Of a stretch of DNA of 64,000 nucleotides, positions 23,301 through 37,512 are shown piece by piece. Positions within the stretch are counted from its first letter, which is position 1. Every line of letters begins with the position of its first letter. Location of the stretch: NCBI RefSeq assembly GCF_018691265.1, contig NW_024881282.1, positions 27,430,899 to 27,494,898 of the forward strand, in the 5' to 3' direction. A program made the translations under genes and the position numbers. Origin of the DNA: Tyto alba (taxonomy: Eukaryota > Chordata > Aves > Strigiformes > Tytonidae). The notes below the pieces were generated by a model. It was not told where the DNA came from, did no database searches, and saw only the letters and a list, made by a program, of their open reading frames with translations.

Positions 23301-26300
23301 CATAAGCACACAGAAACACACACACAAACACCAATTACCAACCTTCATGTTGCTTTATTTAAATAGACACTAAGTCAATATGCCCATTTAAAATAAGAGT
23401 TATGTTCTATCTCTCAGTGAAAACTTACAACCTTTTTTTTTTTTTTTAAACTGAGAGTAACTATGCTGACTGTATAAGCATATGTTTAGGAGTGTGTACA
23501 TGTGTGCAGTCATGCAAGTGTCAGAAAGAACTAAGAATTATCAGTATGCTGTGCCATCACGGCCTAGGACTATGGAGCTACAGTGCATGTGATCTGTGTT
23601 AAAAAAAATCCATCAGAGTATAGCTGGTGTCAAGTGGTGACGGGGTGCAATTTGTTCACTATAGTGATACCGCTGTTACCACCTCTGCCTTTTATGAAGA
23701 GGTATAACTATTTATCAGAGGATGTTTAAACTTCCTAACATGAAAAATAAGGATTTCTTAGGTTTCTGGCAATCAATACTTGCCTATTTGGGTACAGAGA
23801 GGTCTTAGGTGGCTCCATGGTGCTCATGACATGGGCAAGTAGCGTGGCCAGGAAGCAGGGACCAGCCTGGTGCTCCTGCTGCGAGCCCACAGCCTCCCCA
23901 GGACCACCATGGAAGCTCTGTGCTGCCCTGCAGACCTTTTAGCCTTATCATCTGTGAATTTAGGGGTAATTCCAGTTTAAAAATAACAATGAAAGACAGG
24001 AGGATAAAATTAAATAGAAAAACTCTGCAGGGACTTCAGCATGTCAGCAATTGGGTGAAATAACAACCTTACCGAGGACAGTAAGAAAGTTGACACAAGA
24101 ACTCCTAACCACAAATATATACTCAATTATGAAAACCACACTGCATAATCATTTGAAATGCCTCTTGTTCTAAAGCCAGCTAAAACTTTTAAACATGTTT
24201 ATGACAAAATGTAATTATCTGACATATTCTTTGCTCTACATGTAGGTAAGGGAAATCCCTTCACTCAAATGTTATAGAGAACCTAATCCAGTAGCTCTTA
24301 ATAATGTATTTAGTTCAGCACAATCAAAGGACAAACATCATGACAAAAACTTGGAAAGAATCAGTGATCATCATCTGGCCCCAGGCAAAATGTATGGAAC
24401 AAAACAGGGCTGTCTAGCAGACAATATCAGTCTCTAGGCTGTTTCAGGGAAATGGTAGAAACTACAGCAAATAACATATTGAGAAAGAAAAAAGAAAAAA
24501 AAAACAGTGATAGAATACAACAGTAAGAATGGATAAAAACTTCACAGTTCAATGTTCGGTTAAATGGGATTATATAACAAAATAATGAAAATTCTTTTTA
24601 ATATATTTTTTTAAAGGTTGTATTTTCTAATGAAATGAAAAGAAGTTCTCTCTCAGGTGGACAGCGAGGCAGCCTACTCAAGGATAAAATAGTTATTAGC
24701 ACTATGAGAAAGACTCTGAATGTTATAGCTGTGATGATATAAGGAATGAAATTTAATTTGTTTTCTAGTCATTTTTTTTTAAATGAATTATTTTGTAGCT
24801 TTGTAGAATCGCAAAGGACAGTTCTATTTCCTTCTAGCACTCAGATTTTAAAATCTTTCTAGAGATAAAAATTTGGAGCACTGGTATCAATAATGAGAGA
24901 GGTCTCTGGGTGTAAAACACTGTTAACTACGGGATCTGAGATAAGATTAGGGTGCTGTTTTTGAAGAAATCCATTCACAGACAGGAATCCTCTTGTTCAA
25001 AGATTTGTACATGCAAATGGTCATCCAAAAATATGAACTATAAGTCTATGTGCAGATGTGAGACAGCATCATGTGTTATCAAACCACAGTTGGATCCAAA
25101 ATAGTAAGATTGAATAACAAACAAATACCCTATGTACATTTAAAATAAAACTTTTGAAGTCAGTGATCCAAACCTGAAGGCAGTATCAGAGTGAACATAG
25201 CTTCCCTCTAGATAACTTGTGCCCAAATTTTTAGTGTTCTTCCACAGTCACTTGTGCAACACCAGATATATTTGACTGGCCTGGCCTTTGGGGATCAGGT
25301 TGTTTTCTAATGAAGGTATTTTTGCAATCAACCCAACCATGGGTTACACAAGCATGTTAACTCTGTTTCTAGGCTGTTGACTGATGAAACACAATGCTCT
25401 TCATTCTGGTACAGGTAGAGTACTGCAATGAAAAAAAAGGTATAGCCCTGAATACTACCGGTGAAGATCATATTTAGATAGTCTCCATGGCCATATTACT
25501 AAAGAATTCTGGAAAGGTATTGTATCTTGCAAAATACTGGGACTACATGTTTTGCTATTGCCAAGGGCAAGAATCTCTGTAGAAATTGCTTTCTGGTTCA
25601 GTACCTCTTTGAAGAGAGAAAAGTAAAAGACCTTCTTACTACATCTATGACTGTAGCTGCTTTTTGGCCTTCTGCCCCTGTATGCCTAAAAGAAATATGG
25701 AAATAATGAGTGAAGAAAAACACATTCATTTTTTTAAGTACAATTTACATCTTTCCTTATGAAAGCAGTTGCTTATCTCTTTATTTACTTAAATTATAAA
25801 CATTATTGAATACAGATATTCTTTTAATTTTTATTTATATTTGGTGAAAAAATCCAGAATAAAACATAGTAATTATAACTAATGAATAAGAACTCCTTAA
25901 TTTACAAGATAAAAAAAAACAGAACAACACAATTTCAACTTCCATAAAAAATTTACTGCTTTCACATGTTAATGAAATTCATGCTTCTGGACAAGAATTC
26001 ACTGAGAGAAAGCATTTCCTACCAACAAAATACAGATGTCTGTATTAAAAGCAAAAGACGGAGGTAGTCATTAAACAGAACATAACATCTATATGCAACT
26101 GAGTGAGGCAAAAAGAATATCCCATTCAACTGAACCTCAAAGATATTTGTGACATGCAAAGTTCAATTGTCCAACACAGTTTCCCACAAAGAATCAGGTC
26201 TATCATCCCATCAGTATGAACAATTCCACTGATGAGTGTTTTTATAAGAGTGTTTGCTGCTTCTGTATTTTTTTTGAACTACCATGCCTGCTTTTCACAA

Positions 26301-28944
26301 AACGGCAGGAAACAATCTTCAAATTAATGTACAATCAGTTATCATTATGAGAGTCTTTTCCCTTTCTTTGATACTCTAAAGTAGTTGGCGAGCTTTTGAA
26401 GTGGTCTATTGCAAGATGAAATAAATAAGTTGTGTGGCCATAGTAGAAAAACCTAAATTTGTACTTGTGAAGGAAATTGTGAGTTGTCCAGAAAACATTA
26501 CAATAACCCAGGAACCACTGGTGGTGCTCCTCAGCCAAGATAATGGTGAAGGTAGAAGCCTCTTTATTCAACTCACTGTAAAGTTTTCCTGAGTTGCAGT
26601 ATAGTCACACAGTCCCAAAGATAAAGAGAATGAATATGATGGCCAGAGGTGAGGGTATGCAAATTTTCACAATACAGGTTCTTTGCTAGTGGAGGGAAAC
26701 ACAGAAGTCAATGAATCAAGGTTCCTTGGAAATAAGAAAACATCTCCAAATTTGCTCAGCTGAGTTTCTGAAGGACAAGTGGGACCATGTCCAAGGGAAA
26801 AAAAAAAACACAGAAAACACATGCAACCCCAAATTCAACTTCCTCTTTCCAGCATTAAGGAAGCCAATGGAAAACACATGCAGACCGGCAGAAATTGGTT
26901 TCGACTCAAGGTTTTGAAAACTTCAGTAGTCATCAACGGAGCTGTGTAACAATCATCAAGTGGCTTGCTGAACTCCATGTGAGCTTTTTCTTTTGTTCCT
27001 TGGGCTCTCTCTGGGAGTTCTGGTTTCATAAAACTCTTAACACTCAAAGTAAAACGTAGGCTAATGTGTTATGTTCCCATGTAAAACCACAGAGCTTTGT
27101 AAGGTTTCCAATGGAAACCACAATGCCTCCCCAGAATATCCTCCCCTGGTATCAGCAGGTGTCATGTTTTGTGAATTACTGAAATCACATTGGAAGGTTA
27201 TAGTTAGGAGCCAGCATGATTATGGAGAAAAGGAACAAAAGAGTTTCGGTAACTTATCAAAACTGCTATTTCAACTTATACACAGAAAAGAAAAAAATAA
27301 CCCACCTGAAGTCTCTCAATAACTATTGGCAAGTCAATGAGCTTAATATAGATCAACAAAGCACACCTTGTTATATCCTGTCACTAATAGAAATGTTCTT
27401 ACTAGGCTGGTGGTAATTATGATGACTTAATCTTACTGACTGTGGTGGATAACCTTAGATATTCTATTCCTAATTTTACAGTCAAATGATAGAAACAAAA
27501 CTTTGACTTGGTGATAAAAGTATATCCCAATATCATAGATAATGCCTCAGAAATCCAATGCTTTTCTATATATCATTATTCTAAAAAAAAATAAATTAAA
27601 TCAAGACTTCTCTAATGACCAGTCTGCAGTGCTGAAGAAACTGTCAGTTGGAAATACAGATTGCAAATCAGAGCTCTCAAAGGCAGAGAAAACACTTGAT
27701 AAAGATTATAGAAAAGACAGGAGCATACCACTCCATCCATAGAAACCTGCTGCCATATGGATATAACCTGTTAGCCCACAAAAAATGGCATCTTCAGGTT
27801 CCAGTAGCCACTGGAAAGGAGGAGGAAGTTGCCTGTAATATTTAAGAAACAATTTGCCAAAAATTTAGGGTTCTATCAGACTGCTGGCACATCATATCTA
27901 ACAAGTACTGGGTAGGAAACTCCTGGATATGAGGATGGATATGATGATGGTGGTAGCCATGAAACAGCCTAAAAGAGTTTAAGAAAAAGGAGGGTGATTA
28001 TAAGAATTGTGATTTTAATGTGTTTGCTGTGAGTAGTAGACCATCTCAAGAGATACTGTTTCTCAAGGGTGCCTGAAACTTGTGTGCAAGTACATGATTA
28101 TTACTGATTACTATTTAGAGACTGGGCTGGCTCAGGGTGCAAAAAGATACATCAAAAACACCAGAAGCAAGGTACATGGCATATCAACAAAAGACTATAA
28201 TTCAGTCTTGATTATTTCTGCTCACTGTGAAAAGGGCTAAAGGTATAAAAGAGGTGAGTGTCAAATTCTTCACTGCTCCTGCATTCCTCTCCGCTGCTGG
28301 CAAATAGATTTCATGAATGTCTTTGGCAAGTTCCTCACCATTGGGTAAAATGGAAAGCCCATTTACTTCTTACAAGCCAACATTTACCTGAAGGCCTTGT
28401 GTTCTGTCACTAAAAAACATCATGTTCCAAGCTATTAGACACAGTAAACAAAGAAAGGTTATTTCATACTTCAAAAAATAGAATAAGATTATGTGATCCA
28501 GCATTATAGAGTAAATATTTCTCAGTTGATGCAGGGGAGGAAAAGGCCAACAAAAGAACAAATCCTAAAAAACTGAAATGGTTATTTTATTTCTTAAAAC
28601 AAAATTAGATGTGATTCTCTTTTCACTCTGAGTAATGTGAATAAGGAATACAAATATTCCTCAGATCTCCATGAAGATGAATGTTTACCTACTAGGAGAG
28701 AGCCAGAATTAATAATAATACTGAGAAAAGAGTGTATCTTTTGCATGTAATTAGGATTGAACCTAGGTCAAAATTATGTTATTTTTCCTGCCCGTGTTAT
28801 GTCTTATCAGGAGCATCACCAGTTACCTAGCTGATTACATTAGCATGAATCAACATACATAATTTGACATTCAGGTCATTATTTCATAGCCTGCGAAAAC
28901 AATTTGATGTTGAAACTCATTATATACATAATAATAAAAATATA
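20305..28944. other. AT-rich noncoding stretch, unassigned
   Basis: No gene is recognised. The segment 20320-20535 is an isolated GC-rich block of unknown origin, as is about 23815-23940. The segment 22440-23190 is very AT-rich, with many TAATTA/ATTAAT words and two TTTGCAT-like octamers (an enhancer-like composition), but conservation cannot be judged here. A T run lies near 23432-23446. A minus-strand open frame at 26335-26558 ends at a stop and follows an acceptor-like CTCAG; it is not identifiable. A TATAAAAG word at 28244-28251 has no gene after it. Confidence 0.6.
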
Positions 28945-31075
28945 GGGCTAGAGAGAGCTACAAGAGACCATGCAATTCATCCTATATTGTAAGACAGGGT
29001 TAAGTATATCCTACACGTGATGCCCTCCGAAATATTTGCTTAAATAGTTCTTGAAAGTCTTGTTTAATAGGAATTTGCTTACCTTCTGATGAGTTTGCTG
29101 AAGTGCTTTAACTAACCTCAAATTAGAAAGATTTTTTTACTAATTTTGTTAATATTTCTTCTAAACCAGATTTTCTGCAAAATAAGTTGGTACAGCTCAT
29201 CCTGACCATAAGGAACGCACAGATAGAATAATCAGTCAGCAACTTCTTTTGAAAGATGTTCATTCATCTCTTCTAGTTGTTTTTTCAGGTCATACAAAAA
29301 TGCAATCCATCCATACTTTGTTCAGATATCCTGGTTTTTAGCCATTATACTTTTCTCTTCCTGACTCCTAGTTTACCTCACTTATTAAGGTGTGGATTCC
29401 AACACCAGACATATGTACTCCCATCAAAGCATAATTAATTCTGAGGACTTTTTATGTCTTATATGTAACATGCTTGCTAGCTTTCGATAACTGCATTACA
29501 CCAACAACTCATTTTCCACCTGTGATCCAGTCCAAGCTGAGACTCATTTTTGTGGTAGTTGTATGTACCCGGTTTCCCCCCTTTTGTATTCTTGCTTTTC
29601 AATTTTATTTCTCCTTGATTTATGTGAAAATAATATCAGACAAGGTCTGAGGGAAGAGGAGGCTCACAGTGTGCTCTAGTCAGCTCGTGTTCTGGTAATT
29701 TGGGGCACTCAGATCCTGGACTTCAGGACCACATTTCCCCAGTGTGCTCTCCAGAGGTAGCCTATGAGACTCCATTGATAGAGTCTTTCAGTTCAACTGA
29801 AGTCTTTGGCTGGTCTTTGAATATTATCTTTCAGTTAGTAAGTGCATTACAAAATCACTGCATCCAGACCATAGTTCTCTATTTTGCTTACAAGAATATA
29901 ATTTGGGACACAATAAAGCCTTACTCAAGGCAACATTTATAGTGTAATCTACTTCTCTCCTATCCAGTGGTCTAAAAATTAGGTTAAAGAAGAAAAATAT
30001 TTATGACTGGCATAATAATTTGTTGCCAATTCCTATTCTCACTTACTATCATCTTCTCTTATCATCAAGAATATTTTGATACTTACAAATTTAACATTGA
30101 CTAATTTTTTGCAGGATCCCTTTTGATGCTGAAGCTAGTCTTCCTGATCTATAAATTCCTAGATCACTCATTTCATACCTTTTTAGAAATAGCTGTTGTG
30201 TTTGCCCATTAAGGATCTTTGAGGTCATGCGTTTCCTCTAGGGACTCCTGAAGACAATTGCTAGAGTCAAACATTGCTTTGCCAAGTTCTGTCTAAATCC
30301 TGCAATATATTTCTTCTCTTGTTGAAAACTCTAAATCCTAAGTATAATTTTTTTTTTTTTCTGGCTTGATCTGTGTTTCTGTTGTTAATTTTAACTCAGC
30401 TGAACATATGGTTATTGTTAACCTTTTTACAGAATCTAGAAACAAGTCTGATTTTTTGAAACAATCAAGAAGATAACAAAGGCAAATTCATTGTTTTCCA
30501 TGTCAACAATTTATTGTCTTCCTTACAAAGAGGCTATACTGCTCTATTCTAAGGTATTTTTGCGCTCTTTTTAATTTTATATGTCTCTGTGTATAATTCA
30601 TGATGTTCTTTGTTTTCCCTTGATTTTCTCACAACAAGCTTGCACCATGCTTTTTTGTGTATCCTTAGTACTCTGTCCTTGAGCCCTCTTTTTATATGAC
30701 TGTTAATTAGTGTCATGATCGTTAAAAGCCTTCTGGTACTGCAGTGGTAGTATATAACAAAAGGGCAGTTTTCTCCTTCACATATAATTTTGCCTTCCTT
30801 CAAAAACTGCTCTTCTGAGGCATGTTATGCTTTGGAGCACCACCTCAATAGCTCATACTGTTTTCTTGAGTTTTTGGATAACTGCCATTTGTGAATTTCT
30901 TCCTCCTTGTTTACAATCACAAACGCTTGTGTTGAAAATGCTTTCATTCAAATTGCTTTCCATCTTCACATTCTTAATCAGTTCCTCAGAATCAGATCTC
31001 AGCCAGCAAAAGCCTGATTCCTTTTTCCAGATACTGGATTAAGGGTTGTGCATAACCATTTCCTGAAGGTTTTGG
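28945..31075 (-). mobile_element. Ancient, heavily decayed CR1-lineage LINE (minus strand)
   Basis: The plus strand here follows, in order, the reverse complement of an old amniote CR1/L3-type LINE. Recognisable blocks are: a 3' portion with the degenerate 'promptly translated' tail region (about 28950-29120), a block near 29330-29440, one at about 29460-29530, a long well-preserved block at about 29835-30175, and a final block at about 30880-31010. The match is from memory of the consensus and is too diverged for any open frame to survive. Many small indels and substitutions indicate an insertion much older than the CR1 at 36-37.5 kb. The ends are approximate, and the stretch 30300-30560 matches poorly. 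Confidence 0.72.
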
Positions 31076-32216
31076 CTCATTGTATCACAGGTACTGGTGG
31101 TCATGAGTATTTCAGCTCCCTCATCTTATCTTACACAACAGCTTTGCAAGAAAAAGATAGATTAAGTAATTGAAAGATAGTGTAGTACAGTGTCTTACTG
31201 AAGACTAACAGTTTAAATCTATATGATAATATGTCATGGAGATACCAAACACTGTACATCAGACTGCTTGACTAAAAATGGATTAAAGCAAGCAGTTCCA
31301 GATATCGAAGAAAAATTTTTGAAATCTGTAGGCTTCATAAGGATTGCAGAAGACATTTGAAAACATATATGTAAAAACCCCTTTTGAGACATGATTAAAA
31401 TATGGTAGACATGTTCAACAAAGAGTAGGAAGGAAAGATCTGGTGCAGGTGTAAGACTAGAAAGTTTTGGAAGTAAAATTATTATTATTTTAAATATATT
31501 TAGAGAAATTAAAAAAACAGCAGGGAAGACAGTGGGGAGGCAGGGAGGGAATGACTTTGAAATCTTTGGATTTACAATCTATAGAGGAAAATATTTTTTA
31601 AAGATTTTACACTTTCAGATACAATCAACAATTATCCTATCCTGAAATAAAAGGAATATATTTACAAAGCTTTTGATTACAAGAATTTTATTAAAATAAG
31701 CTTTTTTTTATTACTTTTGTACTAAGGAAATCTACAATACCACACTTTCTGTAGAGCCTGGTACAAAGACCACTGAGGTTAATAGCCTTTTTTACTGACT
31801 CCAATGTTCTTGATGTAGATCCAGGAATACATTATTGGCCAGCTTTTTTACTACTCTGTAAAACTGCTTTGTATTATTGTATTTCTATTATATTAACTCC
31901 TGAAGAAGAGAATTGTTGAATTCAACACACTAACAGAGACATAAGCAACAAAGTGGTAAGATCTGTGGTTAGAAGAGCAGGGGAATAATCTAGGTTTTTT
32001 GCACTGATAACTTAAATAAGTGTGAATTCCATAATATTATCTTTTAATTAGTAACTTAATATTTACAAATTATATCAAAGTTAATAAGAAAATAGTGTGG
32101 AAATGTATCCTTAACAGTTGTCAGAAATTAATAGAATAATGACCATTGTTCAGTATGATTCTAAAAATACCTTCCTTAAATTTAATTGTTTTAAAGTTCA
32201 TATAGTTCATATTATG

Positions 32217-32258
<42 letters not shown>

Positions 32259-35200
32259 TGAAAATAGAAAGCATTGCTATGGAATGTCTTTTCCAGGCCT
32301 TTTAAAGTAAGTTTGGGGATTTTTTTTTTTCTGTTAATCCTTATTACATTAAAACAATAAACATATGCAACTACAAGGTCCTCTCCCTCTCAGAATAGTG
32401 GAGAAGCTAAATAAAGTATTTTACACCCTTTAGGATTTGTGGGAATTCAGCTGAGGATGTAGAACATGTTGCAAATAATTTGTCATGGGAGGGCAATTCA
32501 GATAAGTGTAAAAATGAACAGTTTATGCTTGTTCTGACTGTAAAAGTACTCTGTAGAGCTCATCAGCTTTCAAAGCAATTCTGCTATATTTTCTCCTTGA
32601 ATACAACATCTACACTTCGTAGTGAAAAACAAAACAAAACAACTAAGCTCCACATTTTCCTGGTGGAAATCAAATTTTGATTAAATGTATTTTTCTTCAA
32701 AATATACCTGCTTACTAGAAAATTTTTAATTAAAAAATTGAAGAACTGTACCTAGGAATCTCATGTAATTCACTGAAGATATATATTTCCATTTAGAAAT
32801 GCTTCTGTCATATAAGTTAGAGTGTAATTTCCTGCTATCACCACTTTCTCCTTCTGGTCACATTCCCCAGTCAGATTCAGCCTTCAATGATTCACTAAAG
32901 ATAGAAGTCTCAGGAGTGGGAGGCAATAGTGCATTACAGGAAAATGTGTTCTAGCCAGGGAATCTGTCATAGGGAGGATGGTAATAACAGAAAGCATGTT
33001 AACTACTTTTACTATCAGGCTGGGGTAAAAGCTGTCACAGTTTTTCTGAATAAAAATGTCTGTTTTCAAATTTTCAGATATTTTCATCACTTGATTTTCC
33101 AATTAAATATAAACAGTTGTTATGAGGGGGGGAAAAAGCTGTCATCCATATCTACTTAGACAAAATATCTACGTTTGAGTGTTTCATCCACACGAGTGGA
33201 GCCCACATAAATGGCATCTTTTCTAAGCCAGCTCTAATAATACTTTTTAGAAAACATGAGAATATTTTTTTAGATAATATGTCATTGTCATCTGAGTTGT
33301 AATCTAGGCATTACAAAGTAGAATGTAGAAGCACAAGTTTCCGTAAGAAGGTGAAAACTGATTTTTCTATTTTAATTAGCTCTTCATATTGATAGCCATG
33401 AGATTTAGAAGTTGGGAGCAGAAGTGTAATGTTTAACTTGCCAAACTGTGTAACAGCTCTCATAAACCAAAATTACAGCCAAAGAGACAATGCAAAGTGT
33501 TTCTGAATGGCCCTATGAAGCCAGCGTGTTTGCGTATTTATAACAACACTGTGAAATATGATCCTAATTTTGAGTCTGCATAAAATGGGATGAATACTCC
33601 ATTGAAGTTAGAGGGGGTCTGCAGATATACTCTGCCTGAGGAGCTCTCTCTGAACCTGCTTTTACAAACCTGATAAAAAACAGATCATGGCAAAATTATT
33701 GGTGGGAAAGGATAGCCAAGATGCAAAGGCCCTCTTGGTCTCAGGATGTGAAATAGGCGTATCATGGTCCAGCTTTCTCTACTTTGATGGCAAATACTCT
33801 GAGTTTCTAACTACCTTAAGTATCACTTCAGCAATTTGGTTATAAACCAAATATCTGTTTTAGTTGTTGACCTCCAAAAAAGGAAGATAATAATGATGAG
33901 AAACAGCTCCCAGCAAAAGAAGTGCCTTATAATTTAAAATTAATGGAACAGGATCATTAACTGTGTGTCTGCAAAATTTAAGCAGCAAGCAGTCAGATAT
34001 GTCAGTATCTGCTTTGTTTTTTTATGTCTGCAAACTATGTAATTTGCATGTTATCAAGTCTATTGTTAGAATAGCAGGAAAACAAATATTGTATTTTATT
34101 TCCAATATTACCTAAACAGATGCCAACCAGAAACTTCCATGTCAGAGACAACTCCAGGGGTTTCTGAAATTGCTGACAGGAGACTATGATGCATCCATTG
34201 AAATGAAATGTACTGATAATTTCCATCTAGTCTGATAGTACTACCTTAATGCCCTCACAGTGGATTTATGTTATTTCTTTTCTTGTTTCCCTGTTAGACA
34301 TTGTTTTTGAGATTCTGAATTTCATGTGCTTCTTAGTAGCAGCAGTAGCACTAGAAGTAGTATGGTAATTACTAGAGGTCAAAGCTAGATTCTTTACTGA
34401 TACCTAAGGAAGAGATCATCACTGTCTTGAAGGCGCAGAGATTTTATTTACAGTGGAATAAAACATATAATTATATTGCATGTTGTCATAACAATGCCAG
34501 CTTAAATACTACTAGCATGAAAAACAACAGTGATAATAACGTTCACTGTTGATGTCAGCATACACTGGTAACCTGGGCACGTATCCAAGACCCTTGCTGT
34601 GCTTTTAGAAATTTCACTGAATCCTAAAGTCATCATGTGTGTATTAAAGTTATCTAGAGTATGCCTTCCTGTCCACAGGTGGATAAATTGAATGCATAGG
34701 GAGAATACAAGAATAAATATTAACTCATCAGCATGATGAATGTGATCATAGCAAACCTGTTAACTAGGTTTTCTCATTTTGGTAGACATCTTGGCAGAAA
34801 AGAATTTCAGGGAGGGACTTAGGAAGGGTAATAAAGCAGTGTGATTGTGTGCAGCTGGATTTGTTATTCAGACAAAGTCTTTTTTTGGACTGTTACGCTC
34901 TGTAGGATCCTTGTATACAAGAATGTATAAAAAAGAAATATTACCAAAAAAAGCTTAAATAACTGAGTATGGAAAAACTAGTATTTTTAACAGTGAAGTT
35001 TCAAATTAGTGCAAAATATATTTTTCTGCCTATTAATAACCTAAGGAACCAATCCTCTCAGTGTGACATTTGAACTTGCATGGAGAACCAGAAGAAAACA
35101 TACACAATGCTTTAAAATCTTGTTCTGGGCATATAATAGAACTAAATGCACATTTCATTGCCAGAATAGAAATGCCATGATTCACTAGTCCTCACAGTTA

Positions 35201-35960
35201 CTGAGAAATACAAATATAAATCTGATCTCATCAGCTACGTCTCTGAATCAAGCATGTTGCTACAGCCTCTGATTTTTTGTTTCTCTATATTCAGTTTCTT
35301 CTGAAACACATTTATGCTTTTTGCTTCTACATTTTAACCAGTATGGATATAAAGAAATTCCATCTCAAAATGCTTACAAATTTAGACCATCCATTAGCAA
35401 TAATCAGTTGAAAAAATTACACTTTCCATGTCACAATACTCTGTTCTCCTAGTACTGTTTATGTGTGCTTTCCCCTAGAAACTGTCAAGCAGCCTATTGG
35501 AGATTTACAACATCTCCCATATGCACTGAAAAATAAATCTGGGGCATGAAGTTGGGCCTACCTTTTATTTGTAGCAGGTGTTGGCTCCCAGCACTTTTAA
35601 ATTTAGTCCCTCCTGATTATGAGAACAAAATGTTTCAAACTGGCCTGGTGCTGGCTCTAAAAGCACTGTTTACATCTGAGATAGATAGGAGATAAAACCA
35701 AGGAATTTTACCACTTTAAAATAAAATGAATGGCTTTAAAGGATTTCAGGATGATATCTTCTAAGACAATACTCATATGTCAATGGCACAATGATGGGCA
35801 AATTATTGAGCACAGACAATCATATTTCTTATCCCTTTAAAACTTTCAAGACTTCAAAAACATTCCCATTTCTCATCCAGTTTTTAAAACAAAAAAAAAA
35901 AAAAAAAAAAAGAGGTTTTTTAGTTCCAAGTTTTCCACAAAGTACAAACTGAGTCCCAAA
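31076..35960. other. AT-rich noncoding stretch, unassigned
   Basis: No coding frame or element is recognised apart from homopolymers: a long T run at 32219-32257 and an A run of 21 at 35891-35911, the latter just before the CR1. Open frames are at most about 75 codons and are not protein-like. Intron or intergenic DNA. Confidence 0.65.
32219..32257. repeat. Poly(T) run, 39 bases
   Basis: The longest homopolymer in the window. It could be the complement of a poly(A) tail from a minus-strand retrocopy, but the sequence to its right does not resemble a known RNA or gene. Length may vary between individuals and assemblies. Confidence 0.95.
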
Positions 35961-37512
35961 TAGAATTATAGAATTATCTAATGGTTTGGGTTGGAAGGGA
36001 TCTTAAAGATCATCTAGTTCCAACTCCCCTGCCATGGGCAGGGACACCTTCCACTAGAACAGGTTGCTCAAAGCCCTGTCCAACCTGGCCTTGAACACTT
36101 CCGGGGAGGGAGCACTCACAGCCTCTCTGGGCAACCTGTTCCAGTGTCTCACCACCCTCACAGAAAATAATTTCCTCCTTACCTCTAATCTAAATCTACC
36201 CTCTTTCAGTTTAAAACCATTACTCCTTATCCTATCACTATGCTCCCCGATAAAGAGTCCCTCCTCACCTTTCCTGTAGGCCCGCTTTAAGTACTGGAAG
36301 GTTACTATAAGGTCTCCCCAGAGCCTTCTCTTCTTGAGGCTGTCTCAGCCTGTCTCTTAAGGGAGGTGCTCCAGTCCCTCAGTCATCTTTGTGGCCCTCC
36401 TCTGGATCTGCTCAAGCAGGTCCATGTCCTTCTTATACTGGGGGCCCCAAAGCTGGACACAGTACTCCAGGTAGCGTCTCATGAGAGCAGAGTAGAGGGG
36501 GATGGATCACGTTTCTTGACATTCACGTTCCTGGTCATGCTTCTTTTGATGCAGCCCAGGATGCAGGTGGCTTTCTAGGCTGCAAGTGCATATTACTGGC
36601 TCATAGTCAGTTTTCCATCCACTAATACCCCCAAGTCCTTCTCCAATCCATTCATTGCCCAGCCTGTATTTGTGCTTGGGATTGCCTTGACCCATGTGCA
36701 AGACCTTGAACTTGGCCTTGTTGAACTTTATGAGGTTTGCACAAGCTCACCTCTCAAGCCTGTCAAGGTTCATCTGAATGGCATGCCTTCCCTCCAGAGT
36801 ATGAACTGCACAACACAGCTTGTTGTCATCAGTGAATTTGCTGAGGGTGTGCTCAATCCCACTGTCCATGTTGCCAAGAAAGATTTCAAACTATGATGGT
36901 CTCAATACTGACCCTTGAGGAATATCACTCATCAACTGCTCTCCACTTGACATCGAGCCATCTGAGTGCGACCATGCAGCCAATTCCTAATCCACTGAGT
37001 GGTCCATCCTTCAATTCCATGTCTCTTCAATTTAGAGACAAAAATGTAATTCAAGACAGTGTCAAATGCTTTTCACAAGTCTGGGTAGATGACATCAGTT
37101 GCTCTTCACTTATCCAACAATGCTGTAACCCCATTGTAAAAGGCCACTAAATTTGTCAGGCACAATTTGCCCTTAGTAAAGCCATGTTGGCTGTCACCAA
37201 TCACCTCCGTATTTTCCATGTGCTTTAGCATATTTTCCACGAGGGTTCACTCCATGATCTTGCCAGGCACAGAAGTGAGACTGACTGGTCTGTAGCTTCC
37301 CTGGTATTCCTTTTTTCCGTTTTTAAAATTGGCATTTTATTTCCCTTTTTCCAGTCAGTGGGAACTTCACGAAACTGCCATGACTTCTCAAATATGGTGG
37401 ATAGTGATTTAGCCGCTTTATCTGCCAGTTCTCTGAGGACTTGTGGATACATTTCATCAGGTCCCATGGACTTGTCCACCTTCAGTTTCCTTAGATGGTC
37501 TTGAAATGGCCA
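35961..37512 (-). mobile_element. CR1 LINE, 5'-truncated (about 1.55 kb)
   Basis: This is a clear avian CR1 non-LTR retrotransposon on the minus strand. On the plus strand it opens with the short ATTCTATA-type 8-base tail units in reverse (35961-35978), then the highly conserved CR1 3' region, and continues without large gaps into the reverse transcriptase region. Homology stops near 37512, so roughly the 5' two thirds of a full-length element are missing, the usual CR1 outcome of incomplete reverse transcription. No target duplication is expected or seen. Frameshifts and stops are scattered through it. It is much better preserved than the remnants at 29-31 kb and 54 kb. Confidence 0.96.

Noticed and set aside
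28244..28251. TATAAAAG word followed by GTGAGT
   Set aside because: A tempting promoter, but no open frame, CpG enrichment or LTR ends could be found around it; such words occur by chance in AT-rich DNA.
36064..37150. Plus-strand open frames of 65-85 codons
   Set aside because: These are antisense readings of the minus-strand CR1.
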